A stretch of 64,000 nt of DNA from Rhizobium anhuiense. GTDB lineage: Bacteria; Pseudomonadota; Alphaproteobacteria; Rhizobiales; Rhizobiaceae. The stretch lies in the NCBI RefSeq assembly GCF_003985145.1, contig NZ_ML133522.1, positions 62,001 through 126,000 of the forward strand. Reading direction: 5' to 3'. Positions 36,134 through 44,874 of this stretch are shown here, piece by piece (the stretch's first letter is position 1; each line of letters opens with the position of its first letter). Both the position numbers and the translations under genes were made by a program. Under the pieces are notes generated by a model. It was not told where the DNA came from, ran no database searches, and saw nothing but the letters and a program-made list of their open reading frames with translations.

Positions 36134-37036
36134 ATGTCCCTCGATCGCCTTGCCCCCGCCGTTTTCGTCCTGCTCTGGTCCACGGGCTGGGTGGTGGCGA
36201 AATATGCCTCGCTGCATTCCGAGCCCTTCACCTTTCTTTCGATACGTTACGCGCTGTCGGCGGCGGCGTTTCTGGCGCTCTGCCTGGCGGTGCGCGCGCG
36301 ATGGCCCAAAAGCCGGGCGACAGCGCTGCGCGCCATCTATTCCGGTTTCTTCCTGCATGGTTTCTATCTCGCCGGTCTCTGGTGGGCGATCGCCAACGGG
36401 GTGCCGGCCGGCATATCGGGCATCATCGCGGCGCTGCAGCCGCTGTTGACGGCGATGGCGGCTCCTTTCCTCATCGGCGAGCGCTTGCAGCAGGCACAGA
36501 AACTTGGCCTTGCTCTCGGCTTCATCGGCATTGCCATTGCGATTTCGCCGAAGCTGCTCGATCCGGCGACCGCCGATCTCACCCATGCCGCCCTGCCGCT
36601 GGCGATCAACCTCGTCGCCATGGCGTCCGTCACCTACGGCACGCTCTACCAGAAGAAACACCTGCAATCCGGTGACCTCAGAACGATCGCGACCCTGCAA
36701 TATATCGGCGCGCTGATCCTCACCCTGCCGCTTTCGCTCATCTTCGAGCATCAGCATTTCGACGGCGCCGCGCAGGCCTATGGCGCGCTCATTTGGTCGG
36801 TTTTCGGCCTGTCGATGGGCGGGGTCGGACTGCTGCTTCATCTGATCCGTCGCGGCCAGGTGTCCCGCGCCGCCTCGCTGATCTACCTGATGCCGCCGAC
36901 CGTCGCGCTCGAGGCCTTCATCGCCTTCGGGGAACCGCTGACCCTGCCGTTGATCCTCGGCACCGTGGTGGTCGTGACAGGCGTTTATCTCACCAACCGC
37001 CGGGCGGTCAGCGAGCATAGGCCGGTCGAGGTATAG
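36134..37036 (+). CDS. DMT-family (EamA) transporter
   Basis: About 300 residues with ten hydrophobic segments arranged as two EamA repeats: VFVLLWSTGWVVAKYASLHS with the first acidic/aromatic block, AALQPLLTAMAAPFLIGERL ending the first repeat, and LIYLMPPTVALEAFIAFGEP ending the second. Both repeat ends keep the conserved proline/glutamate pattern. It probably exports an amino acid or other metabolite. The ATG at 36134 is taken; a TTG at 36122 is also in frame. It stands alone, facing the helicase gene across a shared terminator. Confidence 0.8.
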   Translation: MSLDRLAPAVFVLLWSTGWVVAKYASLHSEPFTFLSIRYALSAAAFLALCLAVRARWPKSRATALRAIYSGFFLHGFYLAGLWWAIANGVPAGISGIIAALQPLLTAMAAPFLIGERLQQAQKLGLALGFIGIAIAISPKLLDPATADLTHAALPLAINLVAMASVTYGTLYQKKHLQSGDLRTIATLQYIGALILTLPLSLIFEHQHFDGAAQAYGALIWSVFGLSMGGVGLLLHLIRRGQVSRAASLIYLMPPTVALEAFIAFGEPLTLPLILGTVVVVTGVYLTNRRAVSEHRPVEV

Positions 37037-37089
37037 AGCCTGTGCGTTCTTTCGGACGCAGAAAAGACAGCCTAACACTTTCAACCCTC

Positions 37090-37137
37090 GCATCATGCTT
37101 TCTGAAAATCGATTCCGATTCTCGGAAAGCATGATGC
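37090..37137. repeat. Palindromic intergenic repeat
   Basis: GCATCATGCTTT and AAAGCATGATGC are perfect inverted ends around a second, imperfect inverted pair (GAAAATCGATTCC / GATTCTC). A diverged copy lies at 6520-6563. It is of the RIME/palindromic-element kind common between rhizobial genes. Confidence 0.65.
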
Positions 37138-37146
37138 GGAGATAAC

Positions 37147-37176
37147 AAAAAGGCCGGAGATATCCCCGGCCTTTCC
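37147..37176. terminator. Bidirectional terminator between the DMT transporter and the helicase
   Basis: AAAGGCCGG and CCGGCCTTT (37149-37157 and 37166-37174) form a 9-bp stem with A/T-rich flanks on both sides. It sits about 110 bp after the DMT gene and 20 bp after the helicase stop. Confidence 0.75.
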
Positions 37177-37196
37177 GCTTTTCAGTCGTTCAACGA

Positions 37197-38828
37197 TCAG
37201 GCGCGTTCGCGGCGCTGGCCGCTGCCGTTGCGGGAGCCTGAGCCACCGCGGCGGTTGCCGCCGTTGCCGTCGCGGCGTGGTTCGCCGCCCTGGGCCTGCT
37301 GCGGGCCGCGGTCTTCGCCGTGCTTGCGGGCCGGGCGGCCGTGGGCATGGCGATTATTGCCGCGGTGATGACCGCTCGGTTCGCCATTGGCGTGGGCGCC
37401 GTGATGCGCCGGACGCTGCGGCTTTGCCGAGGGGCGGAAGTCGGAGGTTGCGACCAGATCGTTATCAGGACCGAGATCCGGGGTCACTTCGCCGCGGCGC
37501 TGGCCGCGGAAATCCTCGTTACGGCTGGTCGGGCGCTCGGGGCGCGGGCGGCGCTCCTGGCGGCTGCCGCGATGCTCGGAGCGATTCTGGTCGCCACGGC
37601 CTTCGCCGCGACCATTACTTTCGCGACCCTGGCCGCCATTGCGATTGCGGTTGTTGCCGTTGCCGTTGGCACGACGGGGTGTGGCATTCATGTTTGCCGG
37701 AGGTTCGCCGCTTGCGACGGTGATATCGATGCCCATCAGGCGTTCGATGTCACGCAGCAGCTTGGCTTCGTCAGGGGCGCAGAAGGCGATGGCGATGCCG
37801 TCGCGGCCGGCGCGCGCCGTGCGGCCGATGCGGTGGACATAGGCGTCGGGCACCTCAGGCAGATCGTAGTTGTAGACGTGGCTGACGGCCGGGATATCGA
37901 TGCCGCGGGCGGCGACGTCGGTGGCGATCAGCGTCTTGATGCTGCCGTCGCGGAAGGCCTTCAGCGCCCGTTCGCGCTGACCCTGGCTCTTGTTGCCATG
38001 GATCGAGGCAACGGAATAGCCGATGTTCTCGAGATGCTTCATCAGCTTTTCCGCACCGTGCTTGGTGCGCAGGAAGACGATGGCGCGGCCATCCGGGTTT
38101 TCAGTCAGCGACTTGCGGAGCAGTTCCGTCTTGTCGTTCTTGCCGCCGACGAAATGGACGTATTGTTCGACCTTGTCGGCAGCCTTGCCCGGAGGCGTAA
38201 CTTCGACTTTGACGGGATCGACGAGGTATTCGCCGGCGAGATCGGCGATCGCCTTCGGCATGGTGGCCGAGAAGAGCATGGTCTGTCGCTTCTTCGGCAC
38301 CATCTTGGCGATCTTGCGCAGATCATGCACGAAGCCGAGGTCGAGCATCTGGTCGGCTTCGTCGAGCACGAGATAGCGGACCGTGGTCAGCGTGATCGCG
38401 CGGCGATTGACGAGGTCGAGCAGGCGGCCAGGCGTGGCAACGAGGATATCGGTGCCCTTTTCGAGTTGAAGCTGCTGCTTGTTGATCGAAACGCCGCCGA
38501 CGACGACATTGATGCGCAGCGGCGACTTGCGGATGAACTTCTTCAGGCTCTCGGCGATCTGGTTCACCAGTTCGCGGGTCGGGGCCAGGATCAGCGTCCG
38601 CGTCGTGCGGTTGTCGGGACGCCGTTCGTCGGCGAGCAGCTTTTCGATGAGAGGCAGGCCGAAAGCGGCGGTCTTGCCTGTGCCGGTCTGGGCGAGGCCG
38701 ATCAGGTCGCGGCCTTCGAGGAGGAGAGGAATGGCATGTTCCTGGATGGGTGTCGGCGTTTCGATGCCGAGCTGGAACAAAGTAGCGACGATCGGCTTGG
38801 AGACACCAAGCGATTCAAAATTAGTCAA
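37197..38828 (-). CDS. DEAD-box RNA helicase, RhlE-like
   Basis: 543 residues from a TTG at 38828 (LTNFESLG...), with GAAAGG 7 bp upstream; the frame is open further but not helicase-like. Q motif FQLGIETPTPIQEHAIP, motif I AQTGTGKTAAF, motif Ia PTRELVNQ, motif II VLDEADQMLD, motif III FSATMP, motif V TDVAARGIDIP and motif VI HRIGRTARAGR are all present. The C-terminal 160 residues are Arg/Gly/Asn-rich (RGEGRGDQNRSEHRGSRQER), a basic RNA-binding tail. It probably remodels structured RNA in ribosome assembly or mRNA decay. Confidence 0.9.
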   Translation of the reverse strand: MTNFESLGVSKPIVATLFQLGIETPTPIQEHAIPLLLEGRDLIGLAQTGTGKTAAFGLPLIEKLLADERRPDNRTTRTLILAPTRELVNQIAESLKKFIRKSPLRINVVVGGVSINKQQLQLEKGTDILVATPGRLLDLVNRRAITLTTVRYLVLDEADQMLDLGFVHDLRKIAKMVPKKRQTMLFSATMPKAIADLAGEYLVDPVKVEVTPPGKAADKVEQYVHFVGGKNDKTELLRKSLTENPDGRAIVFLRTKHGAEKLMKHLENIGYSVASIHGNKSQGQRERALKAFRDGSIKTLIATDVAARGIDIPAVSHVYNYDLPEVPDAYVHRIGRTARAGRDGIAIAFCAPDEAKLLRDIERLMGIDITVASGEPPANMNATPRRANGNGNNRNRNGGQGRESNGRGEGRGDQNRSEHRGSRQERRPRPERPTSRNEDFRGQRRGEVTPDLGPDNDLVATSDFRPSAKPQRPAHHGAHANGEPSGHHRGNNRHAHGRPARKHGEDRGPQQAQGGEPRRDGNGGNRRGGSGSRNGSGQRRERA

Positions 38829-39122
38829 GGCATAACCTTTCGGGGCGCCACAACGACTATTGCCGGAACGCACCATGCGATCCGGTTTCATTCTGGCGTC
38901 AAGAACCCCGCGTGAAGTGGGAACTTGTGAGTTGGAAAAAGCTTTCCAGCGCTTCTGGCCGCTCATGGGAGTGCGGCGCTCTATCGAAATGCGCTTTTGT
39001 CCCTTCTTCCTGCGTCCGTATTTTTTAGCAGGGGCACGCTCACGCGGCGGCCGGAAGGGTGAAAGCTGACCCGCATTTGGGCTAGTTCGCGTGGAAAGTC
39101 AAGTGCGGTGCACAAGAAAGCC

Positions 39123-40238
39123 TTAGCCTGGGTCAGCTGAGGGCATGACGAGGACGAAGCTTTCCGATGCGGTCTCCGCGCCGTTGACGAGGATGGCGAT
39201 GCGGTGTTCGCCGGGATAATAGCGCCGCGTCGTGATTGGCCGCATGGCGTGGCGGCGCTCAATCGTCCGGCTTTGCCCGGGCGCGAGCGTGATCGTCTTG
39301 CACTTGAAAACCTTGGGCGAGAGCGAACCGTCGCCCTTCACATTGTGGATGGCGTAGTCGATCATCAGCGATTGCGGGATCTCGCCGGCATTCGTCAACC
39401 GGATTTCGAAATCCAACCCTTCGCCGAACATCACCTCACCGTTTACGAGCCGTAGTTCGCATTGGAGCGAAGCGGTGGCGGCGAAGCCGAAATTGGCGAG
39501 CGCCTGCGCGTGGCCCTTCTTCAGAAGCGTGCGCGAGGCGTGTTTCAGCAGCCAGCGGCGTTCGGGCGAAGCGGCATCGATATGACAGGCGATGAAGGCG
39601 GCGACCATATCGGGGTGATCCTTGGCGACGTCGTTCAGGCTGTTGGCGACGGAACGGCGCACATAATCCTCCGGGTCATCCATCAGCGCGGTCAGGATGG
39701 GCAGGATCGGCGCCGGGTCCTTTACGAGCTGCGGCAGGCGCATGGCCCAAGGAAGACGTGGCCGCGTTCCCTCGCTCGCCAGCCGGCGCACATGCCGGTC
39801 GGGATCGCCGACCCAGCCGGAAATGATGGCGAGTGCGCGTTGCTGGTCGCGGTGGATGAATTGCCGGATGCCGAATTCGGCAGTGAAATGCGGCGTCAGC
39901 GCCTTCAGCAGGTCGAGGCCGAGATCGAAATGATCAAGGCCGCGCGCAGCGATGAACTGATTGACCGGCAACAGCATCCAGCCGGAGAGCCCCTGCCTGC
40001 CGGTGGCGGGCAGGCTTGCCATCAGAATGGCTGCGGCCTCGCGCAAATCATCGGGAAGCGTCGCAAACAGGGCGTCGCGGATCAGCGCCGAGCGCTCCAT
40101 CAGTTCCAGCGCCGTGAGGCCATTGGTCGCCAGCGTCACGAAACGGTCTCTGTCGAAAGCCGACGCGTTGCCACCAATACGATCGGCCATATCGCCGACC
40201 AGCGCTTCATGCAGCAGGTTCTTCAGCGGTTCCGGCAT
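39123..40238 (-). CDS. HEAT-repeat DNA-alkylation-repair-like protein (AlkD-like)
   Basis: 371 residues. Residues about 20-235 are helical repeats; the core WVGDPDRHVRRLASEGTRPR, LPWAMRLPQLVKDP and DPEDYVRRSVANSLNDVAKD resembles AlkD/AlkC-type HEAT-like glycosylases. The last 120 residues form a beta-rich domain (GEGLDFEIRLTNAGEIPQSL) like an Ig-fold extension found in a subset of the family. It would excise alkylated bases without base flipping if active. It is a single gene between the helicase and the LacI regulator. Confidence 0.75.
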   Translation of the reverse strand: MPEPLKNLLHEALVGDMADRIGGNASAFDRDRFVTLATNGLTALELMERSALIRDALFATLPDDLREAAAILMASLPATGRQGLSGWMLLPVNQFIAARGLDHFDLGLDLLKALTPHFTAEFGIRQFIHRDQQRALAIISGWVGDPDRHVRRLASEGTRPRLPWAMRLPQLVKDPAPILPILTALMDDPEDYVRRSVANSLNDVAKDHPDMVAAFIACHIDAASPERRWLLKHASRTLLKKGHAQALANFGFAATASLQCELRLVNGEVMFGEGLDFEIRLTNAGEIPQSLMIDYAIHNVKGDGSLSPKVFKCKTITLAPGQSRTIERRHAMRPITTRRYYPGEHRIAILVNGAETASESFVLVMPSADPG

Positions 40239-40378
40239 GCTGGGGTCCTTCCTCTATGCGGCGGCCGCATGAGGGCGGCTTGGTCTGCGAAACAGCTGGC
40301 CTTTGTTGGAGAATAGAGTGATCGCATCCACCCGAGCAATCGGGTGCAGATAGCGGAAGCGCGCGACTTCGCGACCTT

Positions 40379-41407
40379 TCAACGCAACGGTGCCGTCGAT
40401 TTCCTTGGAATGAGGGTTGGGGCCGAGATCCGAATGCGCTCCTCGGCAGGACTGTTGTCACCTGCAAGAAGATCAAGGGCGTTTGATGCAATTTGCTCGA
40501 ACGGCACCCGTAGTGTCGTGAGCGGTGTGGGGAGGTGGCTGACAATCGGAATGTCGTTATAGCCTACGATCGAGATGTCCTGCGGCACGGAAAGGCCAAG
40601 TTTCGTCAGTCCCGACAAAGCGCCGATGGCAGTATTGTCGTTGACGGCGAAAACGGCGGTTGGACGTGGACTGAGATGCATCAGTGTCTCGACGGCTACC
40701 GCACCGGACTCGATGCCGAATGTCGAGGGAATGATGTATGAGGGATCTGCATTCAATCCAGCCTCTTCCAGGGCGTGGCGGAAACCCTCCACGCGCCCCC
40801 GCGAACTGGAGGCATAGGATGGACCGGCAATGACGCCAATTCTGCGGTGGCCGAGATCGAGGAGATGGCGGGCCGCGAGGTAGCCACCGAGCCTGTCATC
40901 GCCGACTGACGAGAGGCTGTGGCCATCCGTTCGGAGCGCCAGGACATAGGGAATGCCGCGTTTTGCCAGCTCGTCCGGAAAGTCATCGTCTTCCCGCGCT
41001 GTCGAAAGAATCAATCCATCGACACCCCGCTTCAACAGAGACTCGGCCGCAAGCCGGTCTGCTCTTGGCTTGTCGTCGGTCGTTGCGACAATCGCGAAGC
41101 GGCCACTACGGCTGCAGGCCTTGGCCAGCGCTTCGTAAAGCATGGCCATGACCGTATCCGTCAGCCTGGGTACAATCACCCCGACCGTCATCGTGTTGCC
41201 GCGCCTGAGGCTCGCTGCAGAAACATCGCGAACGTATCCGAGCTCTTCGGCAACCTTGCGCACGCGCCGCGCGGTCTCACTGTCGGAGCGCGGAAGCCTC
41301 TCGTCCAGAATGCGGGACACGGTAGACTTGGAGACGCCGGCTGCGGCAGCCACGCCGTGAATAGTGACGCGGGTCTGTCCCGGAACTTCATCCGCTTTTG
41401 AATTCAT
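40379..41407 (-). CDS. LacI-family transcriptional regulator
   Basis: 342 residues. The N-terminal helix-turn-helix is VTIHGVAAAAGVSKSTVSRI, with the hinge region ELGYVRDVSAASLRRG. A periplasmic-binding-like effector domain follows (TVGVIVPRLTDTVMAMLYEA, GVDGLILSTAREDD, VGYNDIPIVSHLPTPLTTLR). It is divergent from the aldolase/MFS operon, and a perfect LacI-type operator lies between them. It most likely represses that operon until its sugar-acid or other inducer is present. The effector is unknown. Confidence 0.87.
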   Translation of the reverse strand: MNSKADEVPGQTRVTIHGVAAAAGVSKSTVSRILDERLPRSDSETARRVRKVAEELGYVRDVSAASLRRGNTMTVGVIVPRLTDTVMAMLYEALAKACSRSGRFAIVATTDDKPRADRLAAESLLKRGVDGLILSTAREDDDFPDELAKRGIPYVLALRTDGHSLSSVGDDRLGGYLAARHLLDLGHRRIGVIAGPSYASSSRGRVEGFRHALEEAGLNADPSYIIPSTFGIESGAVAVETLMHLSPRPTAVFAVNDNTAIGALSGLTKLGLSVPQDISIVGYNDIPIVSHLPTPLTTLRVPFEQIASNALDLLAGDNSPAEERIRISAPTLIPRKSTAPLR

Positions 41408-41468
41408 TGAGCCTTTTCCATACGAGTCGGCATTGGGCCGCCGCTCTCAGCATGCACCAAAAAAGATA

Positions 41469-41510
41469 TTGACTCCAGGAAATTCAAGAACGATAGTGGG
41501 AACGTTCCCG
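41469..41510 (+). promoter_or_regulatory. Promoter with overlapping LacI-type operator
   Basis: TTGACT (41469-41474) and GATAGT (41492-41497) are 17 bp apart. The perfect palindrome GGGAACGTTCCC (41498-41509), with the central CG typical of LacI/PurR family sites, begins right after the -10, so a bound repressor would block initiation. Confidence 0.7.
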
Positions 41511-41524
41511 TAAACGATCCTATA

Positions 41525-41549
41525 GCGATCGCGAGTGAACCGCGATCGC
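41525..41549 (+). promoter_or_regulatory. Leader hairpin ahead of the aldolase gene
   Basis: GCGATCGCG-AGTGAAC-CGCGATCGC is a perfect 9-bp inverted repeat in the 5' leader, ending 18 bp before the start codon and just upstream of the AAGGAGGAG ribosome binding site. It may shape leader RNA, or be a second protein site. Confidence 0.45.
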
Positions 41550-41567
41550 ACGAAGGAGGAGACCAAT

Positions 41568-42515
41568 ATGCAACCGATGGATATGCGCGGGCTGAGCCCG
41601 GCCCCCGTTACCGCTTTCACCCGTGACGGCGAAGTTGATCACAAAGCCAACGCCAAGCTCGCCAAATGGCTGGTCTCGATGGAAGGCGTCAAAAGCCTCG
41701 TCATCCTCGGCCATGCCGGCGAGGGCACCTTCCTCACGGAAGAGGAGCGCCTTGCTCTCATCCGCACATATGTTGAAGCAGTCGACGGTGCCGTTCCGAT
41801 CATTGCCGGGATTACCGGTGAAGGCACGAAGGTCGCCGCTGAAGAGGCCAGGAAATGCAAAGCCGCGGGTGCCACCGGCGCACTCGTCTATCCCAACCAC
41901 GGCTGGCTGCGTTTCGGCTTTCAGAAGGGAGCGCCTCAGGATCGCTACAAGGCAATCTGGCAGGAGTCCGGCCTCCAGTGCATCCTGTTCCAATATCCCG
42001 ACGCCACCAAGGCATCTTACGATCTCGATACACAGCTTGCGATTGCCACACAGGAAGGCGTCGTCGCCACCAAGAACGGCGTGCGCAATATGAAGCGCTG
42101 GTATGTCGAAATTCCAGAGCTGAAGAAGGCCAATCCAAAGCTGCAGGTTCTGAGCTGCCACGATGAATGGCTGCTGCCAACCATGTTCGATGTCGATGGC
42201 CTGCTCGTCGGCTATGGCAATATCGCGCCGGAGTTGCTCATCGACCTGATCAAAGCCGGCAAGGCGCAGGACTATCCGGAAGCGCGCAAGATCTTCGAGC
42301 GCCTTCTTCCGGTGACGCGTGCCGTCTATCATCGCGGCTCTCATATGGAAGGCACCGTGGCCCTGAAACTCGGCCTCGTGCACCGCGGTATCCTGGACCA
42401 CGCCACGATCCGCGAGCCGCTGAAGAGCCTTGGCGACAAGGCAGAAGCGGAGATTTTTGCTGCCTTCGACGCTGCCGGTATTGGTCGCGTTGACCAACTG
42501 CTGGCTGCCGAGTGA
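41568..42515 (+). CDS. Dihydrodipicolinate synthase/N-acetylneuraminate lyase family protein
   Basis: 315 residues from the ATG at 41568 with AAGGAGGAG upstream. The (beta/alpha)8 aldolase features are LSPAPVTAFTRDGEVDHKAN, GHAGEGTFLTEEERLAL (in place of the usual GTTGE), the tyrosine in FQYPDATK, and the Schiff-base lysine in VATKNGVRNMKRW. It cleaves or forms a pyruvate-containing compound, or dehydrates a keto-deoxy acid. The LacI regulator and MFS transporter on either side suggest catabolism of an imported acid sugar or related compound. The length is somewhat above the usual 290-300 residues. Confidence 0.85.
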   Translation: MQPMDMRGLSPAPVTAFTRDGEVDHKANAKLAKWLVSMEGVKSLVILGHAGEGTFLTEEERLALIRTYVEAVDGAVPIIAGITGEGTKVAAEEARKCKAAGATGALVYPNHGWLRFGFQKGAPQDRYKAIWQESGLQCILFQYPDATKASYDLDTQLAIATQEGVVATKNGVRNMKRWYVEIPELKKANPKLQVLSCHDEWLLPTMFDVDGLLVGYGNIAPELLIDLIKAGKAQDYPEARKIFERLLPVTRAVYHRGSHMEGTVALKLGLVHRGILDHATIREPLKSLGDKAEAEIFAAFDAAGIGRVDQLLAAE

Positions 42516-42524
42516 CCTCTTTGA

Positions 42525-42549
42525 CGCCCCTGCGCAGGTCGCAGGGGCG
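42525..42549 (+). promoter_or_regulatory. Hairpin between the aldolase and MFS genes
   Basis: CGCCCCTGCG-CAGGT-CGCAGGGGCG is a perfect 10-bp stem starting 10 bp after the aldolase stop. No T run follows, so mRNA stabilisation or partial termination before the MFS gene is more likely than a full stop. Confidence 0.5.
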
Positions 42550-42712
42550 CATTGCAAAGGGAGGAGGAAGTCATGGAAACCCGCCGAGGCAGGTTTGAAC
42601 GTCTTTGAAGGCCATTGCTCTGACAGGACAAACTGACGCGCAGTAGCAACCATCAAGCAGGAGCGCCCCTGGCCGGGAGAGTGGTAGGCCACGGGGCGAG
42701 AAGGAGGAACCA

Positions 42713-44098
42713 ATGAATGTCATGCAGCCTATACCGGCTGAGACGGCGAATGCCGCTGATCCTCAGGCCGAAATCAGCGCTCGTCTGGAGCGCCTCCCCA
42801 TCACCCGCGAGGTGTTCTGGGCGCGCAATATCGTCGGCGCCGCAACGTTCTTCGACGGCTACACGGTCATCGCTATCGCTTATGCCATGCCCGTCCTCGT
42901 CCGCGAGTGGGGCCTGAGCCCCTCACAGACCGGCATGATCCTATCGATGGGCTATCTGGGACAGTTGATCGGTGCGATCCTGTTTGGCTGGCTTGCCGAG
43001 AAGGTCGGCCGGCTGAAAGTTCTTCTCTTCACGATCCTGCTCTTCGTCAGCATGGATGTCGCATGCCTGTTCGCTGCCGGGGCCGGCATGATGATGGCCT
43101 TCCGTTTCGTCCAGGGGATCGGCACCGGCGGCGAGGTCCCGGTCGCCAGCGCCTATATCAACGAGTTGATCGGGTCGAAGGGGCGCGGCAAGTTCTTCCT
43201 CCTTTATGAGGTCATGTTCTTGTTGGGCCTCGTCGGCGCCGGGCTGATCGGCTACTTCATGGTACCGGTTTACGGTTGGAAGGCGATGTTCGTCGTCGGC
43301 CTCGTTCCCGCAATCCTGATGATTCCGCTGCGCTGGTTCCTCAAGGAATCACCGCGTTGGCTGGCTGCCAACGGCCGATACGGCGAAGCAGACGCTATCG
43401 TCACCCGCATGGAAGAAAGCGCTCGTGCCGCCGGCAAGGAACTGCCCGAACCGAAGCTCATCCAAGCGCCGGTCCGCCGCACGTCGGACTGGCGCGAGCT
43501 CTTCCAGGGCGTTTACCTGAAGCGGACGCTTTCCATCTGGGCAATGTGGTTTACCGCCTATACGGTGGCCAACGGTACGATCACCTGGCTGCCGACCCTT
43601 TATCGACAGGTCTTCAACCTGCCGCTTCAAACCAGCATCTTCTATGGTTTCCTGACGTCAGTCGGCGGCGTGATCGCGGCTGTCATCTGCGCGCTGCTCA
43701 TCGATAAAGTGGGGCGCAAGCGTTGGTACACGGGTGCGCTGCTTCTCGCTCCCGTGCCGCTGCTGGCCCTCGCATGGCTCGGCGCGACCTCTCCCATCCA
43801 GGTTTTGGTTCTTGCCGGTCTCGCTTATGCGATCGTCCAGACCGTCACATTTTCCTTGTACCTGTACTCGGCAGAGATCTACCCGACGCGCCTCAGGGCA
43901 CTGGGAACAGGAACCGGTAGCGCCTGGCTTCGCTTGGGGTCATCGACCGGCCCGATCCTCGTCGGCACGGTGATGTCTTCCATGGGCATCCAGTATGTCT
44001 TCGTGAGCTTCGCAGCCATTCTGATCGTCGGTGCAATCATCACCATGCTGTTTGCAATAGAAACCAAGGATCGCGTGCTGGAGGAGCTTTCTCCGTAA
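42713..44098 (+). CDS. MFS transporter
   Basis: 461 residues and twelve predicted membrane segments. The A-motif between segments 2 and 3 is GWLAEKVGRLKVL, and the matching motif in the second half is DKVGRKRWYTG. RFVQGIGTGGEVPVASAYIN is the family signature of the sugar/acid porter group, with SAEIYPTRLRALGTGTG in the second half. It probably imports the substrate of the neighbouring aldolase pathway by proton symport. GGAGGAACCA precedes the ATG. A strong terminator follows. Confidence 0.87.
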   Translation: MNVMQPIPAETANAADPQAEISARLERLPITREVFWARNIVGAATFFDGYTVIAIAYAMPVLVREWGLSPSQTGMILSMGYLGQLIGAILFGWLAEKVGRLKVLLFTILLFVSMDVACLFAAGAGMMMAFRFVQGIGTGGEVPVASAYINELIGSKGRGKFFLLYEVMFLLGLVGAGLIGYFMVPVYGWKAMFVVGLVPAILMIPLRWFLKESPRWLAANGRYGEADAIVTRMEESARAAGKELPEPKLIQAPVRRTSDWRELFQGVYLKRTLSIWAMWFTAYTVANGTITWLPTLYRQVFNLPLQTSIFYGFLTSVGGVIAAVICALLIDKVGRKRWYTGALLLAPVPLLALAWLGATSPIQVLVLAGLAYAIVQTVTFSLYLYSAEIYPTRLRALGTGTGSAWLRLGSSTGPILVGTVMSSMGIQYVFVSFAAILIVGAIITMLFAIETKDRVLEELSP

Positions 44099-44129
44099 CG
44101 GTTCAAAATGTGGTCTGATTGGCTTTGAT

Positions 44130-44158
44130 CTGGCGGATGAAAATCCGCCAGTTTCATT
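44130..44158 (+). terminator. Terminator after the MFS gene
   Basis: CTGGCGGAT-GAAA-ATCCGCCAG followed by TTTCATTT, about 30 bp after the stop codon. Confidence 0.85.
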
Positions 44159-44270
44159 TGATTGCCGTTGCAGCAATTCAAAGTGTTACAGCGCCGCACG
44201 TCTGAAAGCCGCGCGGCGCTGTCATGGACCGGCGTCTGCGAAGGTCAAGCGGCGCCGAATTGAGGCTTCT

Positions 44271-44579
44271 CTATTCCGGGCAGACTTTGACGCGGTAGGG
44301 ATCGCCCCAGCGATCATGCCGCCATTCGAGATGGCAATAGGACGGCCGGTAATAGGTCCTATAGACGGGATAGGGGCGATAAACAGGATAGGCGGGATAG
44401 ACAGGGTAGGCGGGACGGGCGGCCTCGGACAGCAGCGCGCCGCCGACGACGCCGGCGGCAAGGCCGCCCCAGAAGGCATCGCGTGGACGGGCATCGGCGG
44501 TGGTAGCGGTGGCGAGCGAGGCGCCGGCAAAGGTCAGCGCGATCAGGCCCGTCGCCATGGTCTTATGAAAAACGGACAT
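44271..44579 (-). CDS. Small exported protein with Pro/Tyr repeats
   Basis: 102 residues. The signal peptide is MSVFHKTMATGLIALTFAGA with cleavage near TTADARP. A short glycine-rich hydrophobic segment (FWGGLAAGVVGGALLSEAA) is followed by the repeat PAYPVYPAYPVYRPYPVYRT and a C-terminal WGDPYRVKVCPE. Proteins with this layout are common in Rhizobiales and probably attach to the envelope; the two cysteines near the end may form a disulphide. I know no function. Confidence 0.65.
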   Translation of the reverse strand: MSVFHKTMATGLIALTFAGASLATATTADARPRDAFWGGLAAGVVGGALLSEAARPAYPVYPAYPVYRPYPVYRTYYRPSYCHLEWRHDRWGDPYRVKVCPE

Positions 44580-44777
44580 GCTATTTTCCTTTCATGGCTG
44601 GCTTCCAATAAAGCCATGTCGAGACTCGGCCTGGATCACGGCGCCGCAATGGCCGCGCAAGCGGTTTCGGCATTAAATTTTTGTCATGATTTCAGCGGAT
44701 CCCCTGCTTTCAAGTCTGGGCGGTCAAGGTGAGTTGTCTTCAACTTGGCGAGCCGGAAATTGGCGAGCCGGCCCGTA

Positions 44778-44797
44778 AAATTTCGCTATCGAAATTT
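44778..44797. promoter_or_regulatory. Inverted repeat upstream of the hybrid kinase gene
   Basis: AAATTTCG-CTAT-CGAAATTT is a perfect 8-bp inverted repeat about 80 bp before the kinase start, and may be an operator. Just before it, TTGGCGAGCCGG occurs twice in tandem (44745 and 44760). Confidence 0.4.
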
Positions 44798-44874
44798 ATG
44801 GTTAAAACCTTGTTAAAAGCCTTGGCGTTATAGTTTTTGTAGTCGATATTTCATTCATTGCTGGAGCTATATTT

